Shown here in pieces: positions 1-12,440 of a stretch of 64,000 bases of DNA. Position numbers and translations under genes: made by a program. How positions within the stretch are numbered: the first letter of the stretch is position 1; every line of letters begins with the position of its first letter. The notes under the pieces are model-generated. The model was not told the origin of the DNA. It made no database searches and saw nothing but the letters and a program-made list of their open reading frames with translations. The DNA comes from Verrucomicrobiaceae bacterium (GTDB lineage: Bacteria; Verrucomicrobiota; Verrucomicrobiia; Verrucomicrobiales; Verrucomicrobiaceae), in NCBI GenBank assembly GCA_947458455.1, contig CANGYJ010000007.1:186001-250000 (forward strand), given 5' to 3'.

Positions 1-1822
1 TGATCTCCTCGGTCGTGGGGAAGTCCGCGAGCTTCACGAAGGCCGCGAGGCGGGTGTTCAAATCGGGATCGGAGAAGACACCGGAGCCGAAGAAGAGATC
101 CTGCGCGGCTTTGTCACTGCCGAGAGCACGGATGGCGTTGCGGCGGAGTTTGGCGTCTTTGGAGATGAGGGCAGCCTGGTGTAGCTGCGGTGTGAGTTTC
201 CCTTGGGCGTGAAGCACCCACAGACCGTGGAGATCGGTCGGATCAGACTGATCGGTCGAATCTTCAATGCGGCGCTGCTGCTTGAGAAGGCGGCTGTAGA
301 GCGTGTTCGTGTCCTTGGCAGATCCCTTCGCGGTGATGCGGTAAATCCGCCCGCGGCTGTGATCCCGCAGCTCGTTCTCATGCGCACCACCGACGCCAGT
401 CGTCGCCACGAAGCCGCCGCGTTCTTTGCTGGGCGTGGGGTTGTGCTGAATGATGTAGTTTTCGAAATCCGCCACCCACACCGCGCCATCGGGACCGACT
501 TCGGCATGCACGGGGCTGTTCCATTCGTCGCTGCTAGCGTAGAGGTTGAAGGCATCGAGCGCCTTGTAGCCGGCACCGTCGGGCTGCACGTCCATGAGGG
601 ACACGACCTTCATTGTGGGCTCGCAGACCATCGCCATGCCCTGGAAGCGCTTGGGCAAAGCATCGCTGTAGATGAAGTTCGAGCCTGCGGCGGCGGTGTA
701 GCCGCCGAAGACGTCCACCTGGCGGAAGTTTGGCGTGATGGTGTGGCAGGTATCGACCACGTTGATCTTCTTTGCGGTCTGGCCGCGGCTGCCTTCCGCG
801 TAGGCGGTGGCGGGGATGCCGCCGAAGAAGATGGGTGCGCCATTCGCGGTGCCGCCGAATTGATCGCCGGCATCGTTGGTGCTGTGGCCCCAGGCATTGT
901 TGGTGAACTGATGCAGGAACTCGATGGCGCTGCCGTTCGCTTTAAAGCGATACGTTCCCATGGCGAACTGATGCTGCTTGCCGCCGACGTATCCTTCGAT
1001 GCCGCTGTAGCCGACGCAGCCGTAGATCCAGTTGTCGAAGCCGTAGTGCAGGCTGCTGGCCTGCGCGTGCGTGTCGCGGATGCCCCAGCAGTCGATGATG
1101 ACTTCGCGTTTGTCGGCTTTGTCGTCGCCGTTGGTGTCTTCGAGGTAGATGAACTGCGGCGGCGCGGCCACGATGATGCCTTGGCGGGCGAAAACGATGC
1201 CAGTGGGCAGGTTCAGTTTGTCGGCGAAGACGGTGAATTTGTCCGCCTTGCCATCGCCATCGGTGTCCTCGCAGATTTTCACGCTGTCCTGGCCTGCTTG
1301 ATTCTCGCTGACGCCGTGTGGATAATCCCGCGTCTCGACGACCCAGCAGCGTCCGCGCTCATCCCACGCGAAGGCGATGGGCTTCGCGATGTCCGGCTCA
1401 GCGGCGAAGAGTTTCAGCTCGCAATCGGCCGGCACTTGCGTGCGCTCCATGCTGCCTTGGGGCGAAAACGGCTTCTGGAAAGTCAGTGGCTCCGGGCGCT
1501 TCTCGTAGTTCGCGACCTGCGGATGCTTCTCACGCTGCTCGGGCTCTCTTTGGGCCAAAAAGGCTTCGTAGGCGGCTTTGCGCTCGGTGGAGAGCTTGGA
1601 GAGGATGGCCTCACGGCTCAGGTCATCGCCCGCGTTGACGACGAGGTCGTAACCGGCGTCCACCTTCGCCTTCGAGTAGTCAAAGTAGATGGCATCGCGC
1701 CCCAGATCCCGCATCGCGTTGTGCAGCGGCGCGGTGTCCGCGCCAGGGCTGTCGATGTAGAGCACGCGGATGGGATTGGCAGCGGCAGTGAGGGCTGTGA
1801 GCAGAAAGAGCAGCGGTTTCAT
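1..1822 (-). CDS. PVC-type secreted dehydrogenase-like protein (TIGR02604-like), 3' part off the window
   Basis: I translated this reverse-strand frame by hand because the ORF track does not list it (no stop inside the window). The start ATG at 1822 opens a signal peptide (MKPLLFLLTALTAAA) and about 607 residues follow to the left edge. After an N-terminal region resembling a ThuA-like fold comes a beta-propeller part typical of the PVC membrane-bound dehydrogenase family, with loops such as CEDTDGDGKADKF and EDTNGDDKADK that look like calcium-binding EF-hand-type loops, and WVVETRDYPHG. The family usually continues with HEAT-like repeats and a C-terminal CxxCH heme site; only the beginning of the post-propeller helical part is visible. 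It is divergent from lnt with about 105 bases between. Likely exported redox or sugar-oxidising function; substrate unknown. Confidence 0.85.
   Translation of the reverse strand, partial: MKPLLFLLTALTAAANPIRVLYIDSPGADTAPLHNAMRDLGRDAIYFDYSKAKVDAGYDLVVNAGDDLSREAILSKLSTERKAAYEAFLAQREPEQREKHPQVANYEKRPEPLTFQKPFSPQGSMERTQVPADCELKLFAAEPDIAKPIAFAWDERGRCWVVETRDYPHGVSENQAGQDSVKICEDTDGDGKADKFTVFADKLNLPTGIVFARQGIIVAAPPQFIYLEDTNGDDKADKREVIIDCWGIRDTHAQASSLHYGFDNWIYGCVGYSGIEGYVGGKQHQFAMGTYRFKANGSAIEFLHQFTNNAWGHSTNDAGDQFGGTANGAPIFFGGIPATAYAEGSRGQTAKKINVVDTCHTITPNFRQVDVFGGYTAAAGSNFIYSDALPKRFQGMAMVCEPTMKVVSLMDVQPDGAGYKALDAFNLYASSDEWNSPVHAEVGPDGAVWVADFENYIIQHNPTPSKERGGFVATTGVGGAHENELRDHSRGRIYRITAKGSAKDTNTLYSRLLKQQRRIEDSTDQSDPTDLHGLWVLHAQGKLTPQLHQAALISKDAKLRRNAIRALGSDKAAQDLFFGSGVFSDPDLNTRLAAFVKLADFPTTEEI
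232..262. repeat. GATCGGTC-type palindromic coding repeat
   Basis: A short stretch rich in GATCGG/CCGATC units (GATCAGACTGATC core) inside the truncated dehydrogenase gene. On the coding strand it gives a Ser/Asp/Thr/Gln run (STDQSDPTD). A related stretch at 6142-6180 in the PSD1 gene encodes SNPSDQTD. The shared units suggest a simple coding repeat or remnant palindromic element; chance remains possible. Confidence 0.35.
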
Positions 1823-1927
1823 GGTTGGGTAAGTATGCTACGGGCTGGGCGTGCTGGCTGTGCGGACAACTTTTGGGCGAAATCGGCCACTTTCCATTTG
1901 GCGAAACGCGGCCATCATCGCGGCCCG

Positions 1928-3601
1928 ATGGAATCAAAACTGCCACGATGGATGAGATGGATGCTACCGCTGCTCAGCGGCGGTCTTTTAGTGCTTGCGT
2001 TTCCCGGCTGGAATTCGCAGCTCGCGGTGTGGCTGTGGTTGTTTCCGCTGCTGGCAGTGCTGTGGCCGGTGAAGAGTTCCAAGACGAAGGTTTCAGGTTT
2101 CAGGTTGGGTTATCTTGCGGGTCTGGCATTCTTCCTGCCGAACCTGTGGTGGATCAGGCATTCGTCCCGCGTGATGCTCGGCGGGGCACGCGATGGTTCG
2201 TGGGCGGGCTGGGGGCCGGAGTTGTTGGGATTCGGCGCGGTGATCGGGCTGGCGGGCTGCTGCGCGGTGTATTTTGGTCTGTGGGCGTGGTTTGTGGCGA
2301 GGTTCGCGAGGCCTCATCACACCACGCTCACGCGTGATGCTTGGTGGCCGAGCACGCTGCATTCGTTGAGCTGCTCGTTTCTCGCGGCGGGAGCTTGGGT
2401 GGCCTGCGAATGGCTGCGCAGCACGACGGTCTTCACGGGCTTTGGCTGGAACGGTCTCGGCGTGGCCTTTCATCAAAACATCGTGCTCATTCAGGTGGCG
2501 GATACGGTGGGTGTGATGGGATTGTCTTTCCTGCCTGTCTTTGTGGCCTGCACGGCATGGAATTCTCTCACGCGCTTGCTGGCTGCCTATCACGGCCGAG
2601 GCACCTGCAAATCACGCGTCGATTTCACCGTGGCGATGGTGCTGCTGCTCGTGACGGGTGGTTACGGCATATCAAAAGTTTACCGGATGCCAAGCGACGA
2701 AACCCGCACTCGGGTCGCGATGGTGCAGCCCAACGTGTCTCAAGCGGATGCAATGACCGGTGCGATGGCCGAGCGGACGTATGAGCGCCTGCGGGATTTC
2801 ACGCGGGTCTTTGCGAAGGATCGTGATCTCGTCCTCTGGCCGGAAAGCGCCCTGCCGGTGAACCTCAATGACAAATACGGCCAACTGCCGCCCAACTGGC
2901 ATCAGGGCTACTTCGAGAGCTTCATGATGCCGAACAGCGCGAAGCTGCTCACCGGCACGGAGATTCATGTGAGCGATGAAGAAGCCTATGTGTCCGCCAT
3001 TTTGCTCGATCATGACTTCGCCAAACGCCAGGAGCATCACAAAGTGCATCTGGTGCCGTTTGGCGAATACTTACCGCTTCGCGAAGTCTGGCCGTTTTCC
3101 ATGCTGCGTCCGATTTTCCCGGCAGATTTCACCTTTGGGACGAAAACCGAGCCCATGCGGCTGAATGACAAGGTGAGCCTCATCCCACTGATTTGTTTCG
3201 AAGACACTGTGGGCCGCGTGGCGAGACGTTTCGTGCGTGAGGAGCATCAAATCATCGCCGCGATCAGCAATGATGGCTGGTTCATCGACAGCATCGAGAC
3301 AGAGATGCATCTCGCGAATGCCAAATTTCGCGCCGTCGAACTCCGTCGTCCCATGGTGCGCTGCTCAAACATCGGCGTGACCTGCTTCATCGATGACTGC
3401 GGCCGCGAAACCTCCCGCCTGCAAGATCCCGACACGAAGGATACCTTCATCGAAGGCGTGCTTCCGGGCGAGGTCATCTCTCAATACTTCCATCTCACCT
3501 TCTACGCGAAGCATGGTGACCTCTTCGCCATCTCGTTGCTTGGCCTTTGCTTGCTCATCATCGTCCTCCGCTGGAAAGGAACTCGCGCATGTCCGGTGTG
3601 A
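1928..3601 (+). CDS. lnt: Apolipoprotein N-acyltransferase
   Basis: Inner-membrane enzyme that N-acylates the lipid-modified cysteine of lipoproteins. The track ORF starts at 203, but that is an open shadow frame; the real start is the ATG at 1928 (MESKLPRWMRW), giving 557 residues, normal for Lnt. Several hydrophobic segments fill the first 230 residues, followed by a nitrilase-type domain with the expected triad: Glu306 in LVLWPES, Lys372 in HKVHLVPFGEY and Cys423 in LICFED. A final membrane helix (LFAISLLGLCLLIIVL) closes the protein. The stop overlaps the following CPXCG gene by 13 bases. Two small lipoprotein genes lie just downstream, which would be substrates. Confidence 0.95.
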   Translation: MESKLPRWMRWMLPLLSGGLLVLAFPGWNSQLAVWLWLFPLLAVLWPVKSSKTKVSGFRLGYLAGLAFFLPNLWWIRHSSRVMLGGARDGSWAGWGPELLGFGAVIGLAGCCAVYFGLWAWFVARFARPHHTTLTRDAWWPSTLHSLSCSFLAAGAWVACEWLRSTTVFTGFGWNGLGVAFHQNIVLIQVADTVGVMGLSFLPVFVACTAWNSLTRLLAAYHGRGTCKSRVDFTVAMVLLLVTGGYGISKVYRMPSDETRTRVAMVQPNVSQADAMTGAMAERTYERLRDFTRVFAKDRDLVLWPESALPVNLNDKYGQLPPNWHQGYFESFMMPNSAKLLTGTEIHVSDEEAYVSAILLDHDFAKRQEHHKVHLVPFGEYLPLREVWPFSMLRPIFPADFTFGTKTEPMRLNDKVSLIPLICFEDTVGRVARRFVREEHQIIAAISNDGWFIDSIETEMHLANAKFRAVELRRPMVRCSNIGVTCFIDDCGRETSRLQDPDTKDTFIEGVLPGEVISQYFHLTFYAKHGDLFAISLLGLCLLIIVLRWKGTRACPV

Positions 3602-3786
3602 GCGTCATCTGCCCCAGTTGTTTCGAGGAGTTTGAAGTGCCTGCGCCGCATTCAAGCGAGGTGCCGTGTGATGTGGACTATGATTGTGAGGTGTGTTGCA
3701 GGCCGATGCGGATCGCATTTGATGAAGATGACGGGAAAATCGTCGGGAATGCCTATGGCTTGGGTGAAAACGGGCCATGGGGCTGA
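3589..3786 (+). CDS. CPXCG motif-containing cysteine-rich protein
   Basis: A 65-residue acidic protein with two CxxC knuckles (ICPSCFEEF and CEVCCRP), the layout of the CPXCG cysteine-rich family, probably a small zinc ribbon. The track ORF begins at 3547, but the ATG at 3589 gives MSGVSVICPSC, which matches the family start and overlaps the end of lnt by 13 bases, suggesting translational coupling. Function in this family is unknown; the linkage to lnt may be only operon economy. Confidence 0.8.
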   Translation: MSGVSVICPSCFEEFEVPAPHSSEVPCDVDYDCEVCCRPMRIAFDEDDGKIVGNAYGLGENGPWG

Positions 3787-3937
3787 GCATGGCCTGTTCT
3801 CTTTGTTATCATTTTTGCGACAAAGTGATTTGCTTATTTGCAAAGGTGGAACTTGTCGTTAGTCTCGCAAATCCCGCTGCCAGTAGTCTGGTGGATGAGG
3901 ACCACACAAACACGGTTAACACCCACACACACAATAC

Positions 3938-4039
3938 ATGAAAATCGCTATCCTTACCCTCGTGGCGGCCTCCGCCCTTCTCAGCGCTTGCCAGCAGAAG
4001 GCTCCCCCTCCTCCCCCCCCAGTGGTTTCCGGCAAGTAA
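3938..4039 (+). CDS. Very small lipoprotein with poly-proline tail
   Basis: A 33-codon gene below the ORF-track size limit. MKIAILTLVAASALLSAC is a complete lipoprotein signal peptide with lipobox LLSAC, so the mature peptide would be only about 16 residues (CQQKAPPPPPPVVSGK). The frame is open from ATG to TAA and the signal is too regular for chance. A small hairpin (GCTGCG/CGCAGC) follows the stop. Role unknown; small lipoproteins of this sort resemble entericidins in size only. It stands next to a second lipoprotein and downstream of lnt. Confidence 0.7.
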   Translation: MKIAILTLVAASALLSACQQKAPPPPPPVVSGK

Positions 4040-4089
4040 TTCGGCCGCTGCGTAACGCAGCAGCTTGATACTTCCAACCTACCTAAAAT

Positions 4090-4248
4090 ATGATTCGTTT
4101 TTCCACTGTTCTGCTGGCCGCTTCATCTCTTCTCATGGCTTCCTGCTCTGCGACGAAGAAAGATTGCGCCACCTGTGATGCCAAGGCCAAGTCCGCCTGC
4201 TGCTCGAAAGACGGCAAGGCTTGCTGCAAGTCCGGTCACAAGCACTAA
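4090..4248 (+). CDS. Small cysteine-rich lipoprotein
   Basis: A 52-residue gene not in the ORF track. A signal peptide ends in the lipobox LMASC (Cys19); the mature part is short, Lys-rich and carries six more cysteines as C-x2-C, CC and CC pairs, with His at the end (CCKSGHKH). The layout suggests a surface or periplasmic metal-binding lipoprotein, perhaps metallothionein-like, but this is inference. A strong rho-independent terminator follows 22 bases after the stop, so it ends its transcription unit. Confidence 0.75.
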   Translation: MIRFSTVLLAASSLLMASCSATKKDCATCDAKAKSACCSKDGKACCKSGHKH

Positions 4249-4270
4249 GAACCGAAACAGGATTCTCCAT

Positions 4271-4311
4271 CGCCGTTCCCCATCCAACAGGGGGGACGGC
4301 GGTTTTTTTTT
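4271..4311 (+). terminator. Rho-independent terminator
   Basis: Stem CGCCGTTCCCC / GGGGACGGCG (one bulged T) with an 8-9 base loop, followed by TTTTTTTT. It ends the unit containing the cysteine-rich lipoprotein and separates it from tsaD. Confidence 0.88.
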
Positions 4312-4369
4312 AGCGTGGAGCAAGGGGCGCGGAGCTTGGCGCTAGAAAGGACTCGCACGAGCGCCCACG

Positions 4370-5413
4370 TTGGGCATGGGAGTAGGTGTGAACCGAGAAC
4401 TGCGAACCGAGAACTGCTTACTGGCCCTCGAAAGCTCCTGTGACGAGACGGCTGCGGCCGTGTGTGATCTCGACGGGAATTTGAAAGCCAGCCGCATCGC
4501 CTCGCAGATCGAGATTCACCGCGAGTTTGGCGGTGTCGTTCCAGAAGTGGCCTCGCGAAATCACATCCTGCATGTGCGTCCGCTCGTGCAGCAGGTTTTA
4601 AATGATGCAAACATCACGCTGAAGGATCTGGCCGCCTTTGCTGCCACGAGCGGCCCCGGTCTGGTGAGTTCGCTGCTTATCGGCACTTCCATGGCCAAGG
4701 CACTCGCGGTGGCGGAGGGGAAGCCGTTTTTGGCCGTAAACCATATGGAGGGCCATCTGCTCTCCCCTTTCATGGGCGTGAATGGTCCGGTGAGACCATG
4801 CATAGGTCTCATCGTCAGCGGCGGACACACCATGCTGGTTCGGGTGCACGAGGTAGGCTGCTACGAATTGCTCGGCCGCACTCGCGATGACGCGGCAGGT
4901 GAGGCCTTTGACAAGGTCGCCAAGATGATCGGCCTGCCGTATCCGGGCGGCCCGGAGATCGACAAACTGGCTGCGAAGGGGAATCCGGCGACATTCGCCT
5001 TTCCACGCAGCTTTCTCGATGGCAAGAGCCTCGAGTTCAGCTTCAGCGGACTCAAAACCGCCGTGCTCTACGAGCTGCCTCGGATTGATTTGAAGAACGA
5101 GCAAACCCTCGCCGATGTGTGTGCCAGCGTGCAGGCCGCCATTGTGGAGGTGTTGGTCGAAAAACTGGTTCTCGCCGCCAAGCTCACGAAGAGTCAGCTC
5201 GTGGCCGTCAGTGGCGGTGTGAGCTGCAATCGCGGCCTGCGTGCCGCTTTGCAGGCTCGCTGCAAAAAAGCCGGTCTCGAACTTCTCCTCGCGGAGCCCG
5301 CCCTATGCACGGACAACGCCGGCATGATCGCCTTTGCTGCCGCTCAGCGTTTCAAGCTCGGCCAAAGCTCCTCGCTGGAGGCCGAAGTGGATCCAAATCT
5401 GCCACTCGTCTAA
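4370..5413 (+). CDS. tsaD: tRNA N6-adenosine threonylcarbamoyltransferase
   Basis: TsaD transfers the threonylcarbamoyl group to A37 of ANN-decoding tRNAs. The family start LALESSCDETAAAV, the metal-binding HMEGH motif (around residue 125), SGGHTML, GEAFDKVAKM and the late SGGVSCNRGLR and CTDNAGMIA motifs are all present. The ORF is 347 residues; the first 15 or so (MGMGVGVNRELRTEN) are not family-like and partly come from a 14-base near-tandem duplication (GAACCGAGAACT), so the true start may be the GTG at 4388 or another weak codon. The following PSD1 gene starts 41 bases after the stop. Confidence 0.94.
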   Translation: MGMGVGVNRELRTENCLLALESSCDETAAAVCDLDGNLKASRIASQIEIHREFGGVVPEVASRNHILHVRPLVQQVLNDANITLKDLAAFAATSGPGLVSSLLIGTSMAKALAVAEGKPFLAVNHMEGHLLSPFMGVNGPVRPCIGLIVSGGHTMLVRVHEVGCYELLGRTRDDAAGEAFDKVAKMIGLPYPGGPEIDKLAAKGNPATFAFPRSFLDGKSLEFSFSGLKTAVLYELPRIDLKNEQTLADVCASVQAAIVEVLVEKLVLAAKLTKSQLVAVSGGVSCNRGLRAALQARCKKAGLELLLAEPALCTDNAGMIAFAAAQRFKLGQSSSLEAEVDPNLPLV

Positions 5414-5454
5414 TCCGACCCGAAATGTCAGGGAGGTTGTCGCGTTCTCAGATC

Positions 5455-8322
<2,868 letters not shown>

Positions 8323-8325
8323 GCC

Positions 8326-9750
8326 ATGAACGCCCCTTTTTTCCCCTGTGCTGGATCGCGAGCGCTGCATGCGCCCACGCGGCGTGAGTTCGTGTATGGA
8401 CTCGGAACCTCGCTCGGCAGCGTGGCTTTGACCTCCCTGCTTGCCGCTGAGCAAAAAAGTCCACTCGCACCGAAGCCTCAGATGGTGCCTGCGAAGGCGA
8501 AGAACTGCATCTTCCTCATGATGGAAGGCGGGCCGAGCCACATCGACTGCTTTGATCCGAAGCCCGTGCTCGAAAAGCTCCACCTCAAGGAGTTCACCCG
8601 CGAAGGGAAGATGAAGTCCGCGATGGAGAGCGGGAAGCGCTACTATGTGAAGTCGCCCTTCAAGTTTGCGCAGCACGGCCAGAGCGGCGCGTGGATGAGC
8701 GAGCCGTGGCAGCATCTCTCCAAGGTAGCGGACGAGCTTTGCTTCTACCGAGGCTGCCAGGTCGATTCGGTGAATCATCCCACGGCGATGTATCAAATGA
8801 ACTGCGGCAATCGCTTCGGTGGCGATCCGGCGATTGGCTCCTGGGTGAATTACGGTCTCGGCTCCGTGAATCAGGACCTGCCCGGCTTCATCGTGCTGCC
8901 GGAGATCAGCTATCCACAGGGCGGCAGCGCCAATTGGGGCAATGGCTACCTACCCGCGCACTTCCAGGGCACCGCACTGAGAGCCAAAGGATCGCCCATC
9001 CTCGATCTCCAGCCGCCGCAAGGTATCACACCGGAGCATCAGAGGGCTAATCTGGATTTGTTAGGCAAGCTGAACGCCAAACATGCCGAGGAGCACCCAT
9101 GGCATGACGAGTTGAAAGCCCGCATGAACAACTATGAACTCGCCTTCCGCATGCAGATGCAGGTGCCAGAGGTCATTGGTCTCGAAAAGGAAGATGCGAA
9201 GACCAAGGAAGCCTACGGCATCGGCACGGATGCCACGGATGCCTTTGGTCGGAAGTGCCTGCTCGCCCGGAAGCTCGTCGAGAAAGGCGTGCGTTTTGTG
9301 CAGCTCTACGCGGGCACCTGGGACAGCCACGATTACATCGAGCGGGCGCATGGGAATCTCATCCGGCAGGTGGATCAGCCTATTGCCGCGCTCATCGCTG
9401 ATCTCAAACAGCGCGGCTTGCTCGATGACACGCTCATCGTCTGGTGCGGCGAATTCGGCCGCACACCGGACAATGGCGTGCGCGGCGGCACCGCCTATGG
9501 CCGCGATCACAACCCCAAGGCGATGACCATCTGGATGGCCGGCGGAGGTTGCAAAGCCGGCCACAGCATCGGTTCCACGGATGATCGCGGCATGGAGGCC
9601 ATCGAGGAGGTGCATCATGTGCGTGACTTACACGTCACCCTGCTGCGTCTGCTCGGTCTGGATGACAACAAACTCACCTTCTATCACGGCGGCCGCTTCA
9701 AGCAGCTAAGCCAGATCGGCGGGCAGGTGATCGACAAGCTGATCGCCTGA
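8326..9750 (+). CDS. DUF1501 domain-containing protein
   Basis: 474-residue protein of the DUF1501 family, an alkaline-phosphatase/sulfatase-fold group. A leader with TRREFVYGLG plus a hydrophobic stretch looks like a Tat-type signal. The conserved blocks MMEGGPSHIDCFDPKP, GSWVNYGLGS, QLYAGTWDSHD, DTLIVWCGEFGRTPD and RDHNPKAMTIWMAGGG are all present. It begins 3 bases after the PSD1 stop, and PSD1-DUF1501 pairs are a standard two-gene unit in PVC genomes, so the two probably act together outside the cytoplasm. Substrate not known. Confidence 0.93.
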   Translation: MNAPFFPCAGSRALHAPTRREFVYGLGTSLGSVALTSLLAAEQKSPLAPKPQMVPAKAKNCIFLMMEGGPSHIDCFDPKPVLEKLHLKEFTREGKMKSAMESGKRYYVKSPFKFAQHGQSGAWMSEPWQHLSKVADELCFYRGCQVDSVNHPTAMYQMNCGNRFGGDPAIGSWVNYGLGSVNQDLPGFIVLPEISYPQGGSANWGNGYLPAHFQGTALRAKGSPILDLQPPQGITPEHQRANLDLLGKLNAKHAEEHPWHDELKARMNNYELAFRMQMQVPEVIGLEKEDAKTKEAYGIGTDATDAFGRKCLLARKLVEKGVRFVQLYAGTWDSHDYIERAHGNLIRQVDQPIAALIADLKQRGLLDDTLIVWCGEFGRTPDNGVRGGTAYGRDHNPKAMTIWMAGGGCKAGHSIGSTDDRGMEAIEEVHHVRDLHVTLLRLLGLDDNKLTFYHGGRFKQLSQIGGQVIDKLIA

Positions 9751-9762
9751 GGTCGCCTGTAG

Positions 9763-9782
9763 CGGAAAACGTCCGTTTTCCG
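9763..9782. repeat. Perfect palindrome between convergent genes
   Basis: CGGAAAACG-TC-CGTTTTCCG is a perfect 9-base stem with a 2-base loop, preceded by GTAG as in the in-gene GTAGAACG family. It lies in the 41-base space between two convergent DUF1501 genes. It may serve as a bidirectional terminator, but no U tract follows on either side. Confidence 0.65.
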
Positions 9783-9791
9783 AACACGGCC

Positions 9792-11216
9792 TCACCCCAC
9801 GATCTCTCCGATCGCCTTCCCAAAGTCGCGCTCCAATCGCTTGCGGCCGGGGATTTCGAGTTGGTGAGGGTTCAGGCCGAGGAGATGCAAAATGGTGGCA
9901 TGCACATCGGTGACGTAGTGTGGGTGCTCGATGGGGTGAAAGCCGAGTTCATCCGTCGCGCCATGAATCGTGCCGCCCTTAATGCCGCCGCCGGCCATCC
10001 ACACGCTGAAGCCATACGGATGATGGTCGCGGCCATCGCTGCCTTGCGTGCCCGGCGTGCGGCCAAATTCGGTGGCGAAGACCACGAGCGTGTCATCCAG
10101 CATGCCGCGCTGCTTGAGATCCTTCAGCAGGCCACCAATGGGCTGATCGACCTGCTGTGCTAGGCTGGTGTGATTCTTCTTCAGGCCCGAATGAGAGTCC
10201 CATGCGCCCGCGGCCCCATCGCCATGCTGGATTTGGATGAAGCGCACCCCGCGCTCCGCCAGGCGACGGGCCACGATGAGCTGGCGGGCAAAGGGACCAG
10301 TCGGTTTGTCATCGAAGCCGTAGAGTTTTTTCGTCTCGGCGCTCTCGCTGTCGAGATTCATCGTCTCCGGCACGGCGGTCTGCATGTTGAAGGCGAGCTG
10401 ATAGCTCTTCATACGAGCTGCGAGCGTTTTGTCCCCCGGATATTGCTCGGTGGCGAGGGCATTAAGCCGGTGGATGAGATCGAACTGCGCGGCTTGTTCG
10501 CCCTGGCCGATTTGAAACTCCGGCGAGGCAAAGGTGAGCGGGTTCTTCGGATCGACCTTCAGGTTCACGGCGTCGAACGCCGGGCCGAGGTAATGGCCAT
10601 CGCGCACATCGAAGTAACGCGGGCCCATATTCACAAAGGATGGCAGATTCTCCGTCATGGAGCCGAGCCCGTAGGTCACCCAGGCACCGAGCGTGGGCAC
10701 GCGAGGCTCCAGCATGTGCCGACCGCTGTGAAACTGCACTTGCGCTCCATGATTGTCATCCGTCGTCCACATGCTGCGAATGAAGGCGATCTCATCCGCG
10801 CATGAGCCGATGTGCGGAAACCAATCGCTGATCTCCACGCCGCACTGGCCGTAGCGTTTGTAGCCGGTTTGCAGCGGATAGATCACATTGCGCTGCTTGC
10901 CGTTCGCATCGTTCACCACGACCACGCGGACTTTTTTGAGTTTCTCGGGGTCCTGCACGCTGGCAAAGGGCGTCTCACCGATGGACTTGCCGGCATACTT
11001 CGTGAGCATCGGCTTCGGATCAAAGCTCTCCATGTGGCTCACGCCGCCGCGCATGAAGAGCCAGATGACCCGCTTCGCCCTCTGCGGGATCACCGGCAGG
11101 CCGCTTGGCGGCTGCCAGCCCTGCTCCGCTCGCAGCATGGATGCCATCGCGATGCTGCCCAGCCCGCCGAGAATGTCTCGGCGAAGGAAAGGCGTGTGTG
11201 GTGGGCGGTGCAGCAT
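9792..11216 (-). CDS. DUF1501 domain-containing protein
   Basis: Second DUF1501 protein, 474 residues from the ATG at 11216 ([18 protein letters not shown]). The longer track start at 11279 would overlap the upstream gene and adds a non-signal-like leader, so I prefer 11216. [18 protein letters not shown] is a Tat-like signal. Conserved blocks include [59 protein letters not shown] and [16 protein letters not shown]. It follows the CxxCH terpene-cyclase-fold gene by 31 bases and probably shares its transcript. It converges on the first DUF1501 gene. Confidence 0.92.
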   Translation of the reverse strand: MLHRPPHTPFLRRDILGGLGSIAMASMLRAEQGWQPPSGLPVIPQRAKRVIWLFMRGGVSHMESFDPKPMLTKYAGKSIGETPFASVQDPEKLKKVRVVVVNDANGKQRNVIYPLQTGYKRYGQCGVEISDWFPHIGSCADEIAFIRSMWTTDDNHGAQVQFHSGRHMLEPRVPTLGAWVTYGLGSMTENLPSFVNMGPRYFDVRDGHYLGPAFDAVNLKVDPKNPLTFASPEFQIGQGEQAAQFDLIHRLNALATEQYPGDKTLAARMKSYQLAFNMQTAVPETMNLDSESAETKKLYGFDDKPTGPFARQLIVARRLAERGVRFIQIQHGDGAAGAWDSHSGLKKNHTSLAQQVDQPIGGLLKDLKQRGMLDDTLVVFATEFGRTPGTQGSDGRDHHPYGFSVWMAGGGIKGGTIHGATDELGFHPIEHPHYVTDVHATILHLLGLNPHQLEIPGRKRLERDFGKAIGEIVG

Positions 11217-11247
11217 AGGAGCAATACGTCTCGCGAGGCCTGGCTTC

Positions 11248-12402
11248 TTACTCCGCACCCAGCGCAGGCAGTTCCTCACACAGCGCCAGCGCCTTCAGCG
11301 CCTGACAGGTGGCGATGTAGGTGATGTAATGGTAGTTCCCGCGATAGAGCGAGTGCATCCACCAGCGGCCCGAGACTCGCTGCTCCTTCTTCAACCATGC
11401 CACCGCCTTCTGCACGCGCTCGTCTTTTGCCGGCACGCCGCTTTGGCGCATCAACACAACTGCGAAGGCGGTCATGTAGGCATCGCTTTCCGGCTTCGCG
11501 GCATCGGGGAGGCCGGTGATGAGCTTTTGGACGGTTTCGCTCACTTCAAAGTGCCAGTCGTTCAGCGCGGAGAAGTCGCGCGTGCTCCAGCCGCCGTCGG
11601 CGTGTTGTTTGGAGGAAAGCAGCTCCAGCGCCGCATCACGTTTTTCGGCGGAAACGAGCTCCGGGAGGTAAAAGGCCAGTTGCAGGCTCAAGACGCGATC
11701 CCAGTCATTTTTCGGCTCTGCGCTGCGCAGCCAAGTTTTGAGCTTTTCGACCTTCGCGAGCAGTTTTTCGTCCTTGAGGCCCGCGAGCCATCCAGGAGCC
11801 GCCGTGATGGTGCGCACGGCTTGCAGCGAGAGTTCGAAGTCCGTCGTGATGTGCGGGATTTCGACCTCGCCATGGCTCACGAAGGCTCCGCTGGCCGCCT
11901 GGCGCTCAAACATGTCGCGAATCGACCTCTCCGTGTGCTCGCTCGTCTTGCCCGTGACATGCTTGTCCCACTCCGCGAGGCCCAGCGAGCGCCACACGGC
12001 CGAAAAAGCGCCCGGCATGTGCTTGTAGCCGCTCTTCGTGGCCGTCTCCTTCACCTCTTTGACCTCTTTCGGCACGAACTCGATGAAGTCCGCCACGATC
12101 TCCTCGCTCGGTTTGCCGAGTTGCGGGATCAACGCGGGCCGCTCGCTGAGGTATGGGCCTGTCGTGTGGCAGTTCACGCAGCTTTTTTCACGCACCCAGC
12201 ACACCGCGCCGTCTTCGAGATACTTCACCGCCGCCTTGATCGACTCCGCGCCGAATTGCTTCACGCGTGGCTCATCCGCCGTGGGGATGCTCACTTTAAT
12301 GTCGCCGGATTCGTATTGGAACGCAGGCTTCGGTTTCGGTGCGGGCGTAGTCGCCGCGAAAAGGGCCGCAGGGACAAATAGGACGGCGAGTGCGTGTTTC
12401 AT
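11248..12402 (-). CDS. Secreted CxxCH protein with prenyltransferase/squalene-oxidase-like repeats
   Basis: Start set at 12402, where [17 protein letters not shown] forms a signal peptide (384 residues). Near the N-terminus a single [10 protein letters not shown] motif predicts a covalent heme, followed by alpha-helical repeats with [12 protein letters not shown] and a terminal [22 protein letters not shown], which resemble the alpha/alpha-toroid of terpene cyclase/prenyltransferase folds. It has no DxDD or other cyclase acid motif that I can see, so the fold is probably structural. It is upstream of a DUF1501 gene; the pair parallels PSD1-DUF1501, with the heme protein as likely electron-transfer partner. 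Confidence 0.75.
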   Translation of the reverse strand: MKHALAVLFVPAALFAATTPAPKPKPAFQYESGDIKVSIPTADEPRVKQFGAESIKAAVKYLEDGAVCWVREKSCVNCHTTGPYLSERPALIPQLGKPSEEIVADFIEFVPKEVKEVKETATKSGYKHMPGAFSAVWRSLGLAEWDKHVTGKTSEHTERSIRDMFERQAASGAFVSHGEVEIPHITTDFELSLQAVRTITAAPGWLAGLKDEKLLAKVEKLKTWLRSAEPKNDWDRVLSLQLAFYLPELVSAEKRDAALELLSSKQHADGGWSTRDFSALNDWHFEVSETVQKLITGLPDAAKPESDAYMTAFAVVLMRQSGVPAKDERVQKAVAWLKKEQRVSGRWWMHSLYRGNYHYITYIATCQALKALALCEELPALGAE

Positions 12403-12440
12403 GCGGCAGATAAACGCTGCCGCCGCGCGGGTCATTGCGT

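Noticed and set aside
203-1927. Long open frame upstream of lnt (track ORF 203-3601)
   Set aside because: It is the antisense shadow of the PVC dehydrogenase gene; the real lnt start is the ATG at 1928 with a membrane segment just after.
4388-4414. Near-tandem duplication GAACCGAGAACTGC as a regulatory repeat of tsaD
   Set aside because: Only two units and possibly part of the coding start; no operator evidence. Kept only as a note on the uncertain start.
9763-9782. Classic rho-independent terminator between the DUF1501 genes
   Set aside because: Stem is strong but no U tract follows on either strand, so it is listed as a palindrome instead.
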